Of a stretch of DNA of 64,000 nt, positions 43,406-51,609 are shown one piece after another (within the stretch, counting starts at the first letter, position 1; each line of letters starts with the position of its first letter). The stretch is from assembly GCA_937892945.1 (NCBI GenBank), contig CALBIL010000059.1:1-64000 (forward strand), given 5' to 3'. Under the pieces are notes generated by a model. The model was not told the origin of the DNA and made no database searches. It worked only from the letters and a program-made list of their open reading frames with translations. Origin of the DNA: an uncultured euryarchaeote. Lineage in GTDB: Archaea; Thermoplasmatota; Poseidoniia; Poseidoniales; Poseidoniaceae. Position numbers and translations under genes: made by a program.

Positions 43406-44879
43406 GATTTGCTTGACGGGCTAACAATACAATTCGCATACTGTGTTCAAGCATAGCCGCATTGGCCCATGCTTGGTCAAGGTCAGCTCCGACAGCGTAA
43501 GCACCCATACCACGGACGACAACACATCGCATACCGCCTTGTTTGAGCGCCTCAACAGTTTGCCGCAAGAAATTATCAAGGTTGTCGTAATCAGGGTCGA
43601 CGATAATGACCTTACCAATTTGTTCCTTTCCGGTGACATCTATTGGTTGAACGAGGACTAAATCTTTTTCACTGCTAACGGCAGTTGTACATGCTCCATA
43701 CGAATGAATCACTGCAGCAGGGCCTCCTGTGACAATGCTAACAGAGGCAAGAATAACTTCCATGACTCTCCAATCTGAAGGTGCCCCCCGAGGAGGAGTT
43801 TGTTGTCCGAGAAGACCCGCACACAAACCACGCTCATCAAGTCGAGGCAACATTGTACGGTTACGCGTGGAAATCATAATGCTGAGGTTTTCTGGATGGA
43901 GCATGGCGATGGTCCCCATCGTAGCACGAATCAATTGTTCCCGATCGAGTTGCCGTGCAAGTCGGGCGAAATCACCGACGATGTATGCGCCGATGACGAT
44001 GTCTTCGATGACTGCCGGAGGCATTGGAGGGTTTTCGAGTTCTTCAATCACCTCAGCAGCGCCTGCTACGGATTGTCTCAAACGTTCAACTTCGGCATTG
44101 AGGCGAGCAATTTCTTGTTCTGCAAGCATATGTTGTTCATTGATTTCAGGTTGTGGCTCCTCGCTCTTCGATTCTTCAACCGATTCAACGGCCATTTCTT
44201 CGTTGACGATTTCTTCTTCCACCGGCGTATGCAGCACAGGAGTATCTTCGACTGCTGCTTCAACAGGCATCTCCTCTAGAACCATCTCTTCAACTTCTTG
44301 AGGGTTGGGTGGAGATTCAGGGACTTCTTCAGTAAGAGATTCCGAAAGTGGGTCGGATGGAGCGTTTGACGACGGACCTGATGGTGGGCCTGTTGGAGCG
44401 TCTGACGGCGGACCTGATGGTGGGCCTGTTGGAGCGTTTGACGGCGGACCTGATGGTGGGCCTGTTGGAGCGTTTGACGGCGGACCTGGTGGTGGGCCTG
44501 TTGGAGTGTTTGACGGCGGACCTGATGGTGGGCCTGTTGGAGCGTTTGACGGCGGACCTGGTGGCGGGCCTGTTGGAGTGTTTGACGGTGGACCTGATGG
44601 TGGGCCTGTTGGATGTGCGAGCATTTCTTCTTCAACCACGTTCACTTCTCCGAGAGGCGTTTCAATATTATGTGGCTCCTCTCTTTCTTCAACGTCTTCA
44701 GCCACATATTGTTCTTCAATGGCCGGCTCTCTGTTAGCCTCTGTGTTTTCAACGACTTCTTCTTCAGGTGGTTTTTGGAGTCCACCAAGGTCTCCAAAAG
44801 CGGCATCAAGCATATTCCCAACGCGGGTATCTTTTTGCTCTTCTTTTGTTTGTTCAGCAGATGTTTTCTTTCCCGCCAT
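43395..44879 (-). CDS. Class II aldolase/adducin-like protein with Pro-rich repeat region
   Basis: A 494-residue protein. Residues 1-85 are acidic and probably disordered. Residues about 88-172 are a tandem 12-residue repeat (APTGPPSGPPSN), then an acidic linker (about 180-245) and a short coiled coil (ARLNAEVERLRQSVAGAAEV). The C-terminal 205 residues resemble the class II aldolase/adducin fold (LIRATMGTIAMLHPENLSIMI, AAVIHSYGACTTAVS, MRCVVVRGMGAYAVGADLDQ), but only one His of the usual zinc triad (IHSYG) is obvious. Catalysis is therefore doubtful, and a structural or signalling role is possible. The ATG is upstream of tRNA-Asp. Confidence 0.75.
   Translation of the reverse strand: MAGKKTSAEQTKEEQKDTRVGNMLDAAFGDLGGLQKPPEEEVVENTEANREPAIEEQYVAEDVEEREEPHNIETPLGEVNVVEEEMLAHPTGPPSGPPSNTPTGPPPGPPSNAPTGPPSGPPSNTPTGPPPGPPSNAPTGPPSGPPSNAPTGPPSGPPSDAPTGPPSGPSSNAPSDPLSESLTEEVPESPPNPQEVEEMVLEEMPVEAAVEDTPVLHTPVEEEIVNEEMAVESVEESKSEEPQPEINEQHMLAEQEIARLNAEVERLRQSVAGAAEVIEELENPPMPPAVIEDIVIGAYIVGDFARLARQLDREQLIRATMGTIAMLHPENLSIMISTRNRTMLPRLDERGLCAGLLGQQTPPRGAPSDWRVMEVILASVSIVTGGPAAVIHSYGACTTAVSSEKDLVLVQPIDVTGKEQIGKVIIVDPDYDNLDNFLRQTVEALKQGGMRCVVVRGMGAYAVGADLDQAWANAAMLEHSMRIVLLARQANLKI
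44364..44615. repeat. 36-bp tandem repeat (7 units) in the aldolase-like gene
   Basis: Seven in-phase copies of a 36-bp unit, each giving 12 residues of the APTGPPSGPPSN type. Units differ at a few positions and form a higher-order pattern in which PPSG and PPPG variants alternate. The open frame is preserved, so the array is part of the protein and its length may vary between strains. It has no spacers. Confidence 0.9.
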
Positions 44880-44910
44880 AGATTACGCCCCACATAGGCC
44901 ACATGGCGCG

Positions 44911-44920
44911 GCTTAAATAG
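44911..44920 (+). promoter_or_regulatory. TATA-like element before tRNA-Asp
   Basis: The sequence cttaaatag ends about 27 bp before the tRNA-Asp 5' end at 44948, consistent with the spacing of an archaeal TATA box. It is also in the promoter area of the divergent aldolase-like gene. Confidence 0.45.
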
Positions 44921-44947
44921 CGGTTCCGTAACGGATGTCTTGCTTAG

Positions 44948-45019
44948 GCCCGCTTGGTGTAGAGGTTATCATGCAGGATTGTCATTCCTGCGACCCGAGT
45001 TCAATTCTCGGAGTGGGCG
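44948..45019 (+). tRNA. tRNA-Asp (anticodon GTC)
   Basis: A 72-nt cloverleaf: acceptor GCCCGCT pairs with AGTGGGC (one G-U), the anticodon stem CAGGA/TCCTG encloses TTGTCAT with anticodon GTC, and the T arm contains GTTCAATTC. The discriminator base is G at 45019 and CCA is not fully encoded. No intron. Confidence 0.95.
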
Positions 45020-45054
45020 CCTAATCTCTTCTTTTCTGTGTTGATAAACAGTTC

Positions 45055-45065
45055 TTGATATACTG
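45055..45065 (+). promoter_or_regulatory. TATA box TTGATATACTG
   Basis: TTGATATACTG is centred about 24 bp before the ATG at 45084, so the transcript is probably leaderless. The same 11-mer recurs at 46206-46216 before the tandem-repeat gene. Confidence 0.55.
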
Positions 45066-45083
45066 ATTCAATGACACAAATGC

Positions 45084-46043
45084 ATGGAGCATAAACCCAA
45101 ACTCGCAGTTTCTGCATGTTTACTCGGAAAAAAAGTTCGTTATAACGGCGATGCTGCTGAGTTCAGGGCCTTGACTCGTAAATGGAACGGTCATTTTGAA
45201 TTAATGGGTGTTTGCCCGGAAGTTGGTATTGGCATGGGAACTCCCCGCCCAACAATCCGCCTGGTCAACAATGGCGAATCAATTCGCTTGGTGAACCCCA
45301 AAAACGGTGACGATTTCACTTCTCCAATGCTTGAATACGCTCAAATCCAAGCTGACGCACTCGTTGAATCAGGAATCTGTGGATTCGTATTCAAGAAAGA
45401 CTCACCCAGCTGTGGACTTGAACGCGTGAAGGTCTACCGTGAAGGGCATGAACAAGCTACCCGCGATGGACGGGGCATGTTTGCCAAAGTATTCACAACC
45501 CTTTACCCACACATCCCAGTGATCGAAGAAGGCCGACTGACAGATGCGCGCCAAGCAGAACATTATCTCGCACGCGTTCATTTCTTTTCTCTTTGGTATC
45601 AAGAAGGTCTCAAGGGATGGACTGCTAAGGCAATTATTGAATTTCACAACGTCAACAAACTCTTCCTCTTGAGTCGCTCACCAGACGCCAAGCGCAGACT
45701 CGGCCGCCTCATTGCGGAAGGATTTGACAACGGTAACCGACCTGAAACCGTAGCCCTCGCCTACATGACAGAAGCCCAAAAGTCGCTTAACGTTTTGACC
45801 AAAAGCGGACCAATTGCCCATGCAATGGAAAGTGTGTTGGGTAAACTGTCCAGCAACTTAAGCAAGGATGAACGTCAAGAAATGCTTGAGATTATTCATG
45901 ATTTCCGACAGGGCCTTCTTCCCCGCTCAGCGCCATTGACACTCCTTCAACATCATTTGCGTAGATGTCATATCGATACACCGATTCATCAAAGATTCCT
46001 CTCCCCAATTCCACTCTCACTTGGACTAATGGCTCGAGTATGA
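45084..46043 (+). CDS. DUF523-DUF1722 fusion (thiouracil desulfurase TudS-like)
   Basis: Two-domain protein of 319 residues. Residues 1-150 are DUF523, whose characterised member TudS removes sulfur from 2-thiouracil with a [4Fe-4S] cluster held by three Cys. Here C12 (SACLLG), C44 (VCPEVGIGMG) and C110 (SPSCG) occupy the right places; C99 is extra. Residues about 170-300 are DUF1722, a helical domain of uncertain function seen fused to DUF523 in bacteria. The start at 45084 fits a TATA box 24 bp upstream (leaderless). It follows tRNA-Asp by 64 nt. A role in salvage or repair of thiolated nucleobases is inferred. Confidence 0.88.
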   Translation: MEHKPKLAVSACLLGKKVRYNGDAAEFRALTRKWNGHFELMGVCPEVGIGMGTPRPTIRLVNNGESIRLVNPKNGDDFTSPMLEYAQIQADALVESGICGFVFKKDSPSCGLERVKVYREGHEQATRDGRGMFAKVFTTLYPHIPVIEEGRLTDARQAEHYLARVHFFSLWYQEGLKGWTAKAIIEFHNVNKLFLLSRSPDAKRRLGRLIAEGFDNGNRPETVALAYMTEAQKSLNVLTKSGPIAHAMESVLGKLSSNLSKDERQEMLEIIHDFRQGLLPRSAPLTLLQHHLRRCHIDTPIHQRFLSPIPLSLGLMARV

Positions 46044-46205
46044 CGGACGGCCATTTCTATTCCGATGAATTGTAGGTTTGTTAAATCGTTCGAAAAACGC
46101 ATTCGACAAACTCCGCAGGCAATTTAGCACACCCAAAGCCTTTGCACGTACTCCAACCCCCTACCCACTATCTCGAACCGCATCGTAGAAATCAGCGATG
46201 CTGAC

Positions 46206-46216
46206 TTGATATACTG
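46206..46216 (+). promoter_or_regulatory. TATA box TTGATATACTG (second copy)
   Basis: Identical to the element at 45055-45065. Placed 26 bp before about 46236, it predicts a start just upstream of a GGAGTGA ribosome-binding site and the ATG at 46247, so a short 5' leader of about 11-13 nt is expected. Confidence 0.55.
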
Positions 46217-46246
46217 TTGAATTATTCAATTTATGGAGTGAACACC

Positions 46247-46669
46247 ATGACTGAGAAAACATACACCGTAGAAATAGCCGATGCCACTGGACACAGCGTT
46301 GTCGAGATGACCAAGACCGACCTTATCGACCAAGCCGCCAAGAGTCAAGGCAGCTGGGTTTTTGTCGACAACCGAATGGTTGCTTCGGAAGATCTTGCGA
46401 ACACTGACTTTGATGCAGCCCAACATATCCGCATGGTCCCCGCCCTTCAAGCAGGTAAAGAACCGACGTACACCGTCGAAATAGCCGATGCCACTGGACA
46501 CAGCGTTGTCAAGATGACCAAGGCTGAAATCGTCGAACAAGCCAAGCAACAATCCGGTGCTTGGGTCTTTGTTGACAATTGCATGGTTGCTACAGATGCC
46601 CTTGCAAGTACTGATTTGAGCACAGCCCAACACATCCGCATGGTTCCAGCACTTCTTGCTGGTCAGTGA
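46247..46669 (+). CDS. Tandem two-repeat protein, candidate beta-grasp (MoaD/ubiquitin-like)
   Basis: A 140-residue protein consisting of two 69-residue direct repeats. Each repeat reads as strand (TYTVEIADATG), strand (SVVEMTK), helix (DLIDQAAKSQG), strand (WVFVDNRMV) and a final strand with HIRMVPALQAG, an order typical of beta-grasp proteins. The end I-R-M-V-P-A-L-x-A-G resembles MoaD/ThiS/SAMP C-termini (VxLxPPVxGG), but the last pair is Ala-Gly and an extra residue (Lys or Gln) follows. No E1-like activating enzyme or protease is encoded near. The fold is my inference. The ATG at 46247 has TGGAGTGA upstream; an upstream ATG at 46217 precedes the expected transcription start. Confidence 0.65.
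   Translation: MTEKTYTVEIADATGHSVVEMTKTDLIDQAAKSQGSWVFVDNRMVASEDLANTDFDAAQHIRMVPALQAGKEPTYTVEIADATGHSVVKMTKAEIVEQAKQQSGAWVFVDNCMVATDALASTDLSTAQHIRMVPALLAGQ
46259..46666 (+). repeat. Internal tandem duplication, 207-bp period
   Basis: Copy 1 (46259-46465) and copy 2 (46466-46666) share long identical runs at the nucleotide level, for example in GAAATAGCCGATGCCACTGG, which suggests recent duplication or gene conversion. The remainder differs mainly by conservative changes, so both copies seem under selection. Confidence 0.85.
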
Positions 46670-46754
46670 GCCGTTTTCAACACCTGGCCGACACTTCTTC
46701 CAAGGGACACCTTCAAGAAAGGGTGGTGGGTCGCGTTGAATGGAGTCGAATACT

Positions 46755-46904
46755 ATGGTTGAACTCGTTGATTACAAATGCGCTGTCTGCGGAAACCTTG
46801 AATCGTTCCACCGTGAACGCAACGGAATTAGTTGCAAAGCGTGTGGATCCCGAATATTCATGAAGTTACGCCGTCAAGGCAACAAAACGATCAAAGCCGA
46901 GTGA
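46755..46904 (+). CDS. rpoP: DNA-directed RNA polymerase subunit P
   Basis: Smallest RNA polymerase subunit, the archaeal counterpart of Rpb12. The 49-residue product has C9-x2-C12 (KCAVCG) and C27-x2-C30 (CKACG), the zinc ribbon of the family, then the conserved basic GSRIFMKLRRQ. It lies 85 nt after the tandem-repeat gene and 59 nt before the clamp-loader gene on the same strand. In other archaea it usually follows the L37Ae gene, which is not here. Confidence 0.93.
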   Translation: MVELVDYKCAVCGNLESFHRERNGISCKACGSRIFMKLRRQGNKTIKAE

Positions 46905-46963
46905 TTTCACATCACACGACCCCCGCGCAGGGTTGAAAGACCTCTGGCAATAAGAGTGATTCC

Positions 46964-48109
46964 ATGTCATCTTGGCTCGCAGAGAAAGCACCTCTTTTGT
47001 TTGAGGATTTATTGCTTCCCGAGACGGTTCAGGCGAACCTACGGCATACTTCACTCCAAGCAAATCCGCCACATCTTCTTCTCTCAGGCCCTGCGGGTGT
47101 TGGAAAAACTGCAGCTTGGCGTCTTTTGGCTCGACAAGTACTCGGCCCGACGTGGGAGGCACGAACGCACATCCTCCAAGCACGCGACCTTGCTCGCACA
47201 TCAGGGGCCATGGCGAAATTCGAGGAATTCCTCCGCCCAGAAGGGAGTGGATCGGATGATACACTCGCAGGCCGAACAAGCCTTGATGCGTTTGACCACA
47301 ATTTTTCTACAACGGCTGCGAACACTCCACCTCCAGCAGGTAAAGAATGCACTCATGCTACTGGGGAAAGAGCCCCAGTATCCCGTTTAATTGTCATCGA
47401 AGATGCTGATTATCTTGGCACAATCCGCCAATCCTATTTGCGTAGAATGATGGAAGTGAGCAGTGGCAGTGCGCGTTTCATTTTCACCGCTCACACCCCT
47501 TCTCGAATCATTGAGGCTCTACGAAGCCGAACACAGCATATCCGTCTTCCTAAAATCCCACGTTCAGAAATTGAACGCCGCCTTCTTGAAATCGTAGAGC
47601 AAGAGAATCTTTCACCCGTCCGAGGCATCATTGGCGATATCTCCCATGTTTCGTCTGGAAATGTCCGTAAGGCGATTTTCATAACTGAACTGCTTGCCTT
47701 ACGGGAATTACTCGGAGACCGGAAGAATTTGCAAAACCTATTGGCTTCAACTTCCTTGCGCGAAGTGCAACATGTACTCGAGGAAGCTTTGCGTAACCGT
47801 GTTCATGATTGGCGATGGGAGAAAGAAGGCAACAAAAACAAACGCGTTCTCAAAGGAGCAATGGGGCTCTTAGATCAAGTCATGGCAGAAAACAGCCTAG
47901 AAGCAGAAGACCTTGTGGTTAATTTCCATCATGTCTTGACAGAAGGCCGGCTTCATTTGGGCGAGAATGTACTCGCAGAAATATTACTCGCGCTTTCGGC
48001 TTGTGATGTCGCCCTGCACCGTTCGATGCAAGGAAGAATTGAATTGGAACAGTTTTTGTTCAAAGTTGCTGAAATCGGACAAAGGATGGACATTGCGAAA
48101 GCGTCTTGA
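46964..48109 (+). CDS. Replication factor C small subunit-like clamp loader
   Basis: AAA+ ATPase of the clamp-loader family that loads PCNA. Walker A GPAGVGKT is at 42-49. Walker B reads LIVIEDADY (142-150), with Glu-Asp where the usual order is Asp-Glu. The SRC motif is S178-R179-T180 (ALRSRTQHIRLP), so Arg is kept but Cys is replaced. A 60-residue variable insertion (about 90-140) separates the two Walker regions. It is 381 residues, somewhat longer than typical RfcS (about 320), so it may be a paralogue specialised within the loader, like the non-canonical eukaryotic subunits. It lies 59 nt after rpoP. Confidence 0.82.
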   Translation: MSSWLAEKAPLLFEDLLLPETVQANLRHTSLQANPPHLLLSGPAGVGKTAAWRLLARQVLGPTWEARTHILQARDLARTSGAMAKFEEFLRPEGSGSDDTLAGRTSLDAFDHNFSTTAANTPPPAGKECTHATGERAPVSRLIVIEDADYLGTIRQSYLRRMMEVSSGSARFIFTAHTPSRIIEALRSRTQHIRLPKIPRSEIERRLLEIVEQENLSPVRGIIGDISHVSSGNVRKAIFITELLALRELLGDRKNLQNLLASTSLREVQHVLEEALRNRVHDWRWEKEGNKNKRVLKGAMGLLDQVMAENSLEAEDLVVNFHHVLTEGRLHLGENVLAEILLALSACDVALHRSMQGRIELEQFLFKVAEIGQRMDIAKAS

Positions 48110-48131
48110 CACACGGTCCACTGGGCCGGAT

Positions 48132-48205
48132 GGGCGTGTAGCACAGCTGGATAATGCGTTGGCCTCCTAAGCCGAAGATCCCGGGTTCAAATCCTGGCAC
48201 GCCCG
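48132..48205 (+). tRNA. tRNA-Arg (anticodon CCT)
   Basis: A 74-nt cloverleaf: acceptor GGGCGTG pairs with CACGCCC, the anticodon stem TTGGC/GCCGA encloses CTCCTAA with anticodon CCT, and the T arm CCGGG/CCTGG surrounds TTCAAAT. Discriminator is G at 48205. It starts 22 nt after the clamp-loader stop. No intron is present. Confidence 0.95.
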
Positions 48206-48272
48206 TACGTTTTCACCCGTATCACATGATGTTTGAAGGCAAGAGCCAAATTGAAAGACCGCTGGTCTTGAC

Positions 48273-49829
48273 ATGAGCATCATGACTTCAGGTAGGAGGG
48301 ACGCGACTAATTCAGATGCACATATCCCCCTTCCAGATCCCTACGGTGAAGGATTTGAATATTCAGAAGATCCGATTGAAAACACTCGAAAGCAATGGGC
48401 TGTACTTGAACGCCGCCGCCTTCGAGCGGGACGGATTGCTCGAAACCCCCTCCTCATGATTTGGCGAACATTGAGTGGCTTTTTCCTTGCCATGTTCGCT
48501 TTTGTGAGTGTCCTTTATTCACCGTTAATCGAATCAGCCGACGGCTTCATTTTCATATTCATTCCCTTTGCTTTGATTTCTGCAGGTCCTACTGTTATTG
48601 CTGGAGAATCTGCATGGCAGGCTATGCAAGCCCGAATTTCTCTTTGGGAACAAGGCGGTGTTTCAGGAGGTAAAACTCACGTTTTACGTGCACAGCCCGG
48701 AATGGACAGAATCATAGAAAGCCTAAGCGACCAACGCCGAAACAATGCGGTATTGGGATTGCTTTCGGCATCGACAGTGACGTTGCTCATACTTGCTTCA
48801 GCAGTCACATCGAATTCATTAGCATGGAATCTTGCCCTTCTCGTGGCGATGACACTTGGAATTGCCCAGTCCTTCCATGGTGTTTTCTCCTACGGTTTCA
48901 TCCGTCAACTTGGCGATCCATTCCCCTCGATTGTTTTCCATGCCCCGACCCATCACCCAACAGAATTAGGGAGTGTTTTAGGAGATTTACTGGTCGCCCA
49001 TCTTGACCCAGACCTTTTCTTAGAATGGGAGGAATGGCAAAAAGAGTTTAGGAAAGCTTTGATTCCAGGCCATATTACAAGACAAGCACTCGAACGCCTC
49101 CTCTACATTTTACATCTTCATTTAGAGCAGGAATTGAGTACTGAGAAGGCCCACGGTGAACTAAAATCATTTATTATTGAAGGCCGTTTTCAATCTCTTC
49201 TTCTCGATAAGGAAGCACGATTCAATTGGAGGACAATCCAACGCCTTCTTGCGCATTCAAGAGGATGGCAGCCGGAAGCATTTCTCTTGCTTGACCGATT
49301 ACAAAACGACCTTCTTGCAGGCACACTTCCAATGCTCCGGGCAGAATGGCGAATGGATGTGGCTTTGGCTGAACACTGCTACGAAGGCTCAGGGAACCTC
49401 TTCATCGTTCTCAACAATCAAACTTTCGAATCTCGCCATGTACGGGTCGAAGTTTTGACCCCGAATGGTGAACCTGAAACTCGGGACCACCGTTTCGAGT
49501 TGAGTGCGTGCCCTCCGCCTCAAAGTTCAGTGCTTCTGTCACATCCGACGGACGATGACGCGCTTGAATGGATGCCCCGATATCTCGAACGAGGCGTTGT
49601 TCTTTGGATTGGTGTGGCATGGCCACGAAGTTTCAACGGCCCTGTCGATGTTCAAGTTATTCTTCGTGATGATGATGGAATCGTATTAGAATCTCAGGTG
49701 ATTCGAACGATGATTCGGCGTAGTGCAGGGAGTCAAACTCAAAATCGAATCCGAAAATTAGAGGCTGCTCGGCGACATGGTGAGTTGCCTTTACCAACGC
49801 TTCTTTTCGACAACGAAACGACCGATTGA
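48273..49829 (+). CDS. Unknown two-block membrane protein
   Basis: A 518-residue protein not recognised. A cytosolic N-terminus (about 1-65) is followed by two membrane hairpins (about 66-110 and 165-215, FFLAMFAFVSVLYSPL and VTLLILASAVTSNSLAW). The C-terminal half (about 220-510) is soluble and helical with a beta-strand domain at about 355-440 (NLFIVLNNQTFESRHVRVEV). No enzymatic motif. It overlaps nothing now that the next gene starts at 49888. An envelope regulatory role is only a guess. Confidence 0.65.
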   Translation: MSIMTSGRRDATNSDAHIPLPDPYGEGFEYSEDPIENTRKQWAVLERRRLRAGRIARNPLLMIWRTLSGFFLAMFAFVSVLYSPLIESADGFIFIFIPFALISAGPTVIAGESAWQAMQARISLWEQGGVSGGKTHVLRAQPGMDRIIESLSDQRRNNAVLGLLSASTVTLLILASAVTSNSLAWNLALLVAMTLGIAQSFHGVFSYGFIRQLGDPFPSIVFHAPTHHPTELGSVLGDLLVAHLDPDLFLEWEEWQKEFRKALIPGHITRQALERLLYILHLHLEQELSTEKAHGELKSFIIEGRFQSLLLDKEARFNWRTIQRLLAHSRGWQPEAFLLLDRLQNDLLAGTLPMLRAEWRMDVALAEHCYEGSGNLFIVLNNQTFESRHVRVEVLTPNGEPETRDHRFELSACPPPQSSVLLSHPTDDDALEWMPRYLERGVVLWIGVAWPRSFNGPVDVQVILRDDDGIVLESQVIRTMIRRSAGSQTQNRIRKLEAARRHGELPLPTLLFDNETTD

Positions 49830-49887
49830 ACTTATTTCACCCTCTCGAACAGCATCTATTTCTGGAGGTCGCTTAAGCGCGTTGCTT

Positions 49888-51552
49888 ATGGATGGGGTGC
49901 ACTTGGGGGAAATTACCGGATGTGGGACCTTGGAAGCATGGGATGTCATCGTACTAGGCGACGGGCCCGCGGCCCTCCGTTCAGCAGCAGAGGCTGCAAA
50001 GCAAGGCGCCACAACACTCGTTCTTTCAGTGAACGCACTTGGTAGTGACACTCATCTCGCTCAAGACGGGCTCGCAGCCCCGCTTCAAGAATCCAATAAC
50101 CGGGGCCATCGCGAAGATACGATTCGTGCAGGTGTCTACTTGAACGACCAAGACATTGTCGCCTCACGAACTGCAGGAGCAACTCGGCAAGTGGATTTGC
50201 TTGAACGGTGGGGTGTCAATTTCCGACGCGATGCACATGGGCTCCCATCAGCTCGAAAAGCACCGGGGCATGCCATGACACGTAACATAGATGCAGGTGA
50301 TGCGACCGGTCGTGAAATCCAACAAATTCTGGAAGAGCAATGCATGCGGCATGGTGTAATTCGCCGTGGTGACCACCTCCCTCTTTCTTTGATTCATACC
50401 AACCAATCCATCAGTGGAATTACAGTGGTCGATTTAGTCAATGGCCGCATTTCAGCGCTGCAAGCAAAAGCAGTCATTCTTGCGGATGGAGGATTTGAAG
50501 GTGCCTTTAGCCATGGTGCAGTTGGCCTCGGACTTGATCTTGCCCTCCGTGCTGGAGTTTCATTGCGCGATTTAGAATTCATTGCTCACACGCCTCTTGG
50601 AATTAAAGATACCAACATGATTTTGCCACTTGGCCTTCTTCATGATGGCGCAACATTGCACGAAGCAAACGGAAACGATTTGGAAATTGGCGAAGGGGGA
50701 CTCGATGCAATGTGCCAATCAGTTTCAAATGCTTTTCAGCCGGTTCTCGATGCCCGAAATTTGGGCGATTCTTCGAAGTGGTGGGAAGCAGTATTCCGCA
50801 GTGTTCTACAACGAACTGGCGTTGATTTGACACGACAAACCATCGAAGTTGAGGTTCGTCCATATGCGACCATTGGCGGCGTATCTGTCGATGAATGCGG
50901 ACGTGCAATTCTCTCATCTTGGTCTCGTTGGTTCACTGGATTGTATGCCGCCGGCGATGCATCATGTTCAGGATTCCATGGCGCAGACCTTTTGCCTGGT
51001 AATCAAATGCTTGATTCTCTACTTGGCGGAGCAGCAGCAGGAACTCACGCAGGTGAATGGGTTCAAAAGCGTAAATTTTCCAATGCTCACGCTGCTCACG
51101 ACGCAGAACAATCTGCTCAAGCTGACCATGCCGCTGTTTCAGAGCATGATGAAGAAGGCGTGGTACGTGTAGGACATGTTGTTTCGAAAATCCGAGATAC
51201 AGTTCGAAGCGCTCTCGGTTTCAGTCGGAATGCAGCAGGACTTGAATCCGCTATTGAGTCCTTAGAATCTGCAGGGATTCTTGCAGAATCTATTCACGCT
51301 GACCAATCATCTCTGATTGCAAACACAAACATCGTCGAAATTGCACGTGCTCAGGCATCAGCTCGCCTCACCCTCGCATCTGCTCATGCAGCACTTGCTC
51401 GAAGTGAATCTCGTGGTTGCCACCACCGCAATGATTTCGCAGAACCAAATGAAGAACACCTGACACACTACACTGTAAATCAAACCGGAGATGTGAAAAC
51501 ATTGGCTCTACGAAAGAGTAAGACTGGTAATTGGATTTTACCCCCTCAATAA
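49888..51552 (+). CDS. SdhA/FrdA/NadB family flavoprotein
   Basis: FAD-binding fumarate reductase/succinate dehydrogenase superfamily protein of 554 residues. The N-terminal dinucleotide fold is VIVLGDGPAALRSAAEA; DTHLAQDGLAAPLQE resembles the region where FAD is bound in SdhA and NadB; DAGDATGREIQQILEEQ and FHGADLLPGNQMLDSLLGG are family motifs. The pattern is intermediate between SdhA and L-aspartate oxidase. No iron-sulfur or membrane subunit genes are adjacent, so its complex cannot be assigned. Start at ATG 49888 avoids overlap with the preceding gene (49777 would overlap by 53 nt). Confidence 0.8.
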   Translation: MDGVHLGEITGCGTLEAWDVIVLGDGPAALRSAAEAAKQGATTLVLSVNALGSDTHLAQDGLAAPLQESNNRGHREDTIRAGVYLNDQDIVASRTAGATRQVDLLERWGVNFRRDAHGLPSARKAPGHAMTRNIDAGDATGREIQQILEEQCMRHGVIRRGDHLPLSLIHTNQSISGITVVDLVNGRISALQAKAVILADGGFEGAFSHGAVGLGLDLALRAGVSLRDLEFIAHTPLGIKDTNMILPLGLLHDGATLHEANGNDLEIGEGGLDAMCQSVSNAFQPVLDARNLGDSSKWWEAVFRSVLQRTGVDLTRQTIEVEVRPYATIGGVSVDECGRAILSSWSRWFTGLYAAGDASCSGFHGADLLPGNQMLDSLLGGAAAGTHAGEWVQKRKFSNAHAAHDAEQSAQADHAAVSEHDEEGVVRVGHVVSKIRDTVRSALGFSRNAAGLESAIESLESAGILAESIHADQSSLIANTNIVEIARAQASARLTLASAHAALARSESRGCHHRNDFAEPNEEHLTHYTVNQTGDVKTLALRKSKTGNWILPPQ

Positions 51553-51609
51553 TTCTAAAACATCTGAATTTTGGTGAACTACTGAAAAGGGATGCCATCT
51601 AGCAAGGCC

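Noticed and set aside
44364..44615. 36-bp repeats with CRISPR-like unit length
   Set aside because: Units are contiguous without spacers and keep the reading frame of the aldolase-like gene, so this is a coding minisatellite.
44305..44916. 203-codon Gly-rich open frame on the plus strand
   Set aside because: It is the antisense of the repeat region; the repeat unit of 36 bp keeps all frames open by periodicity.
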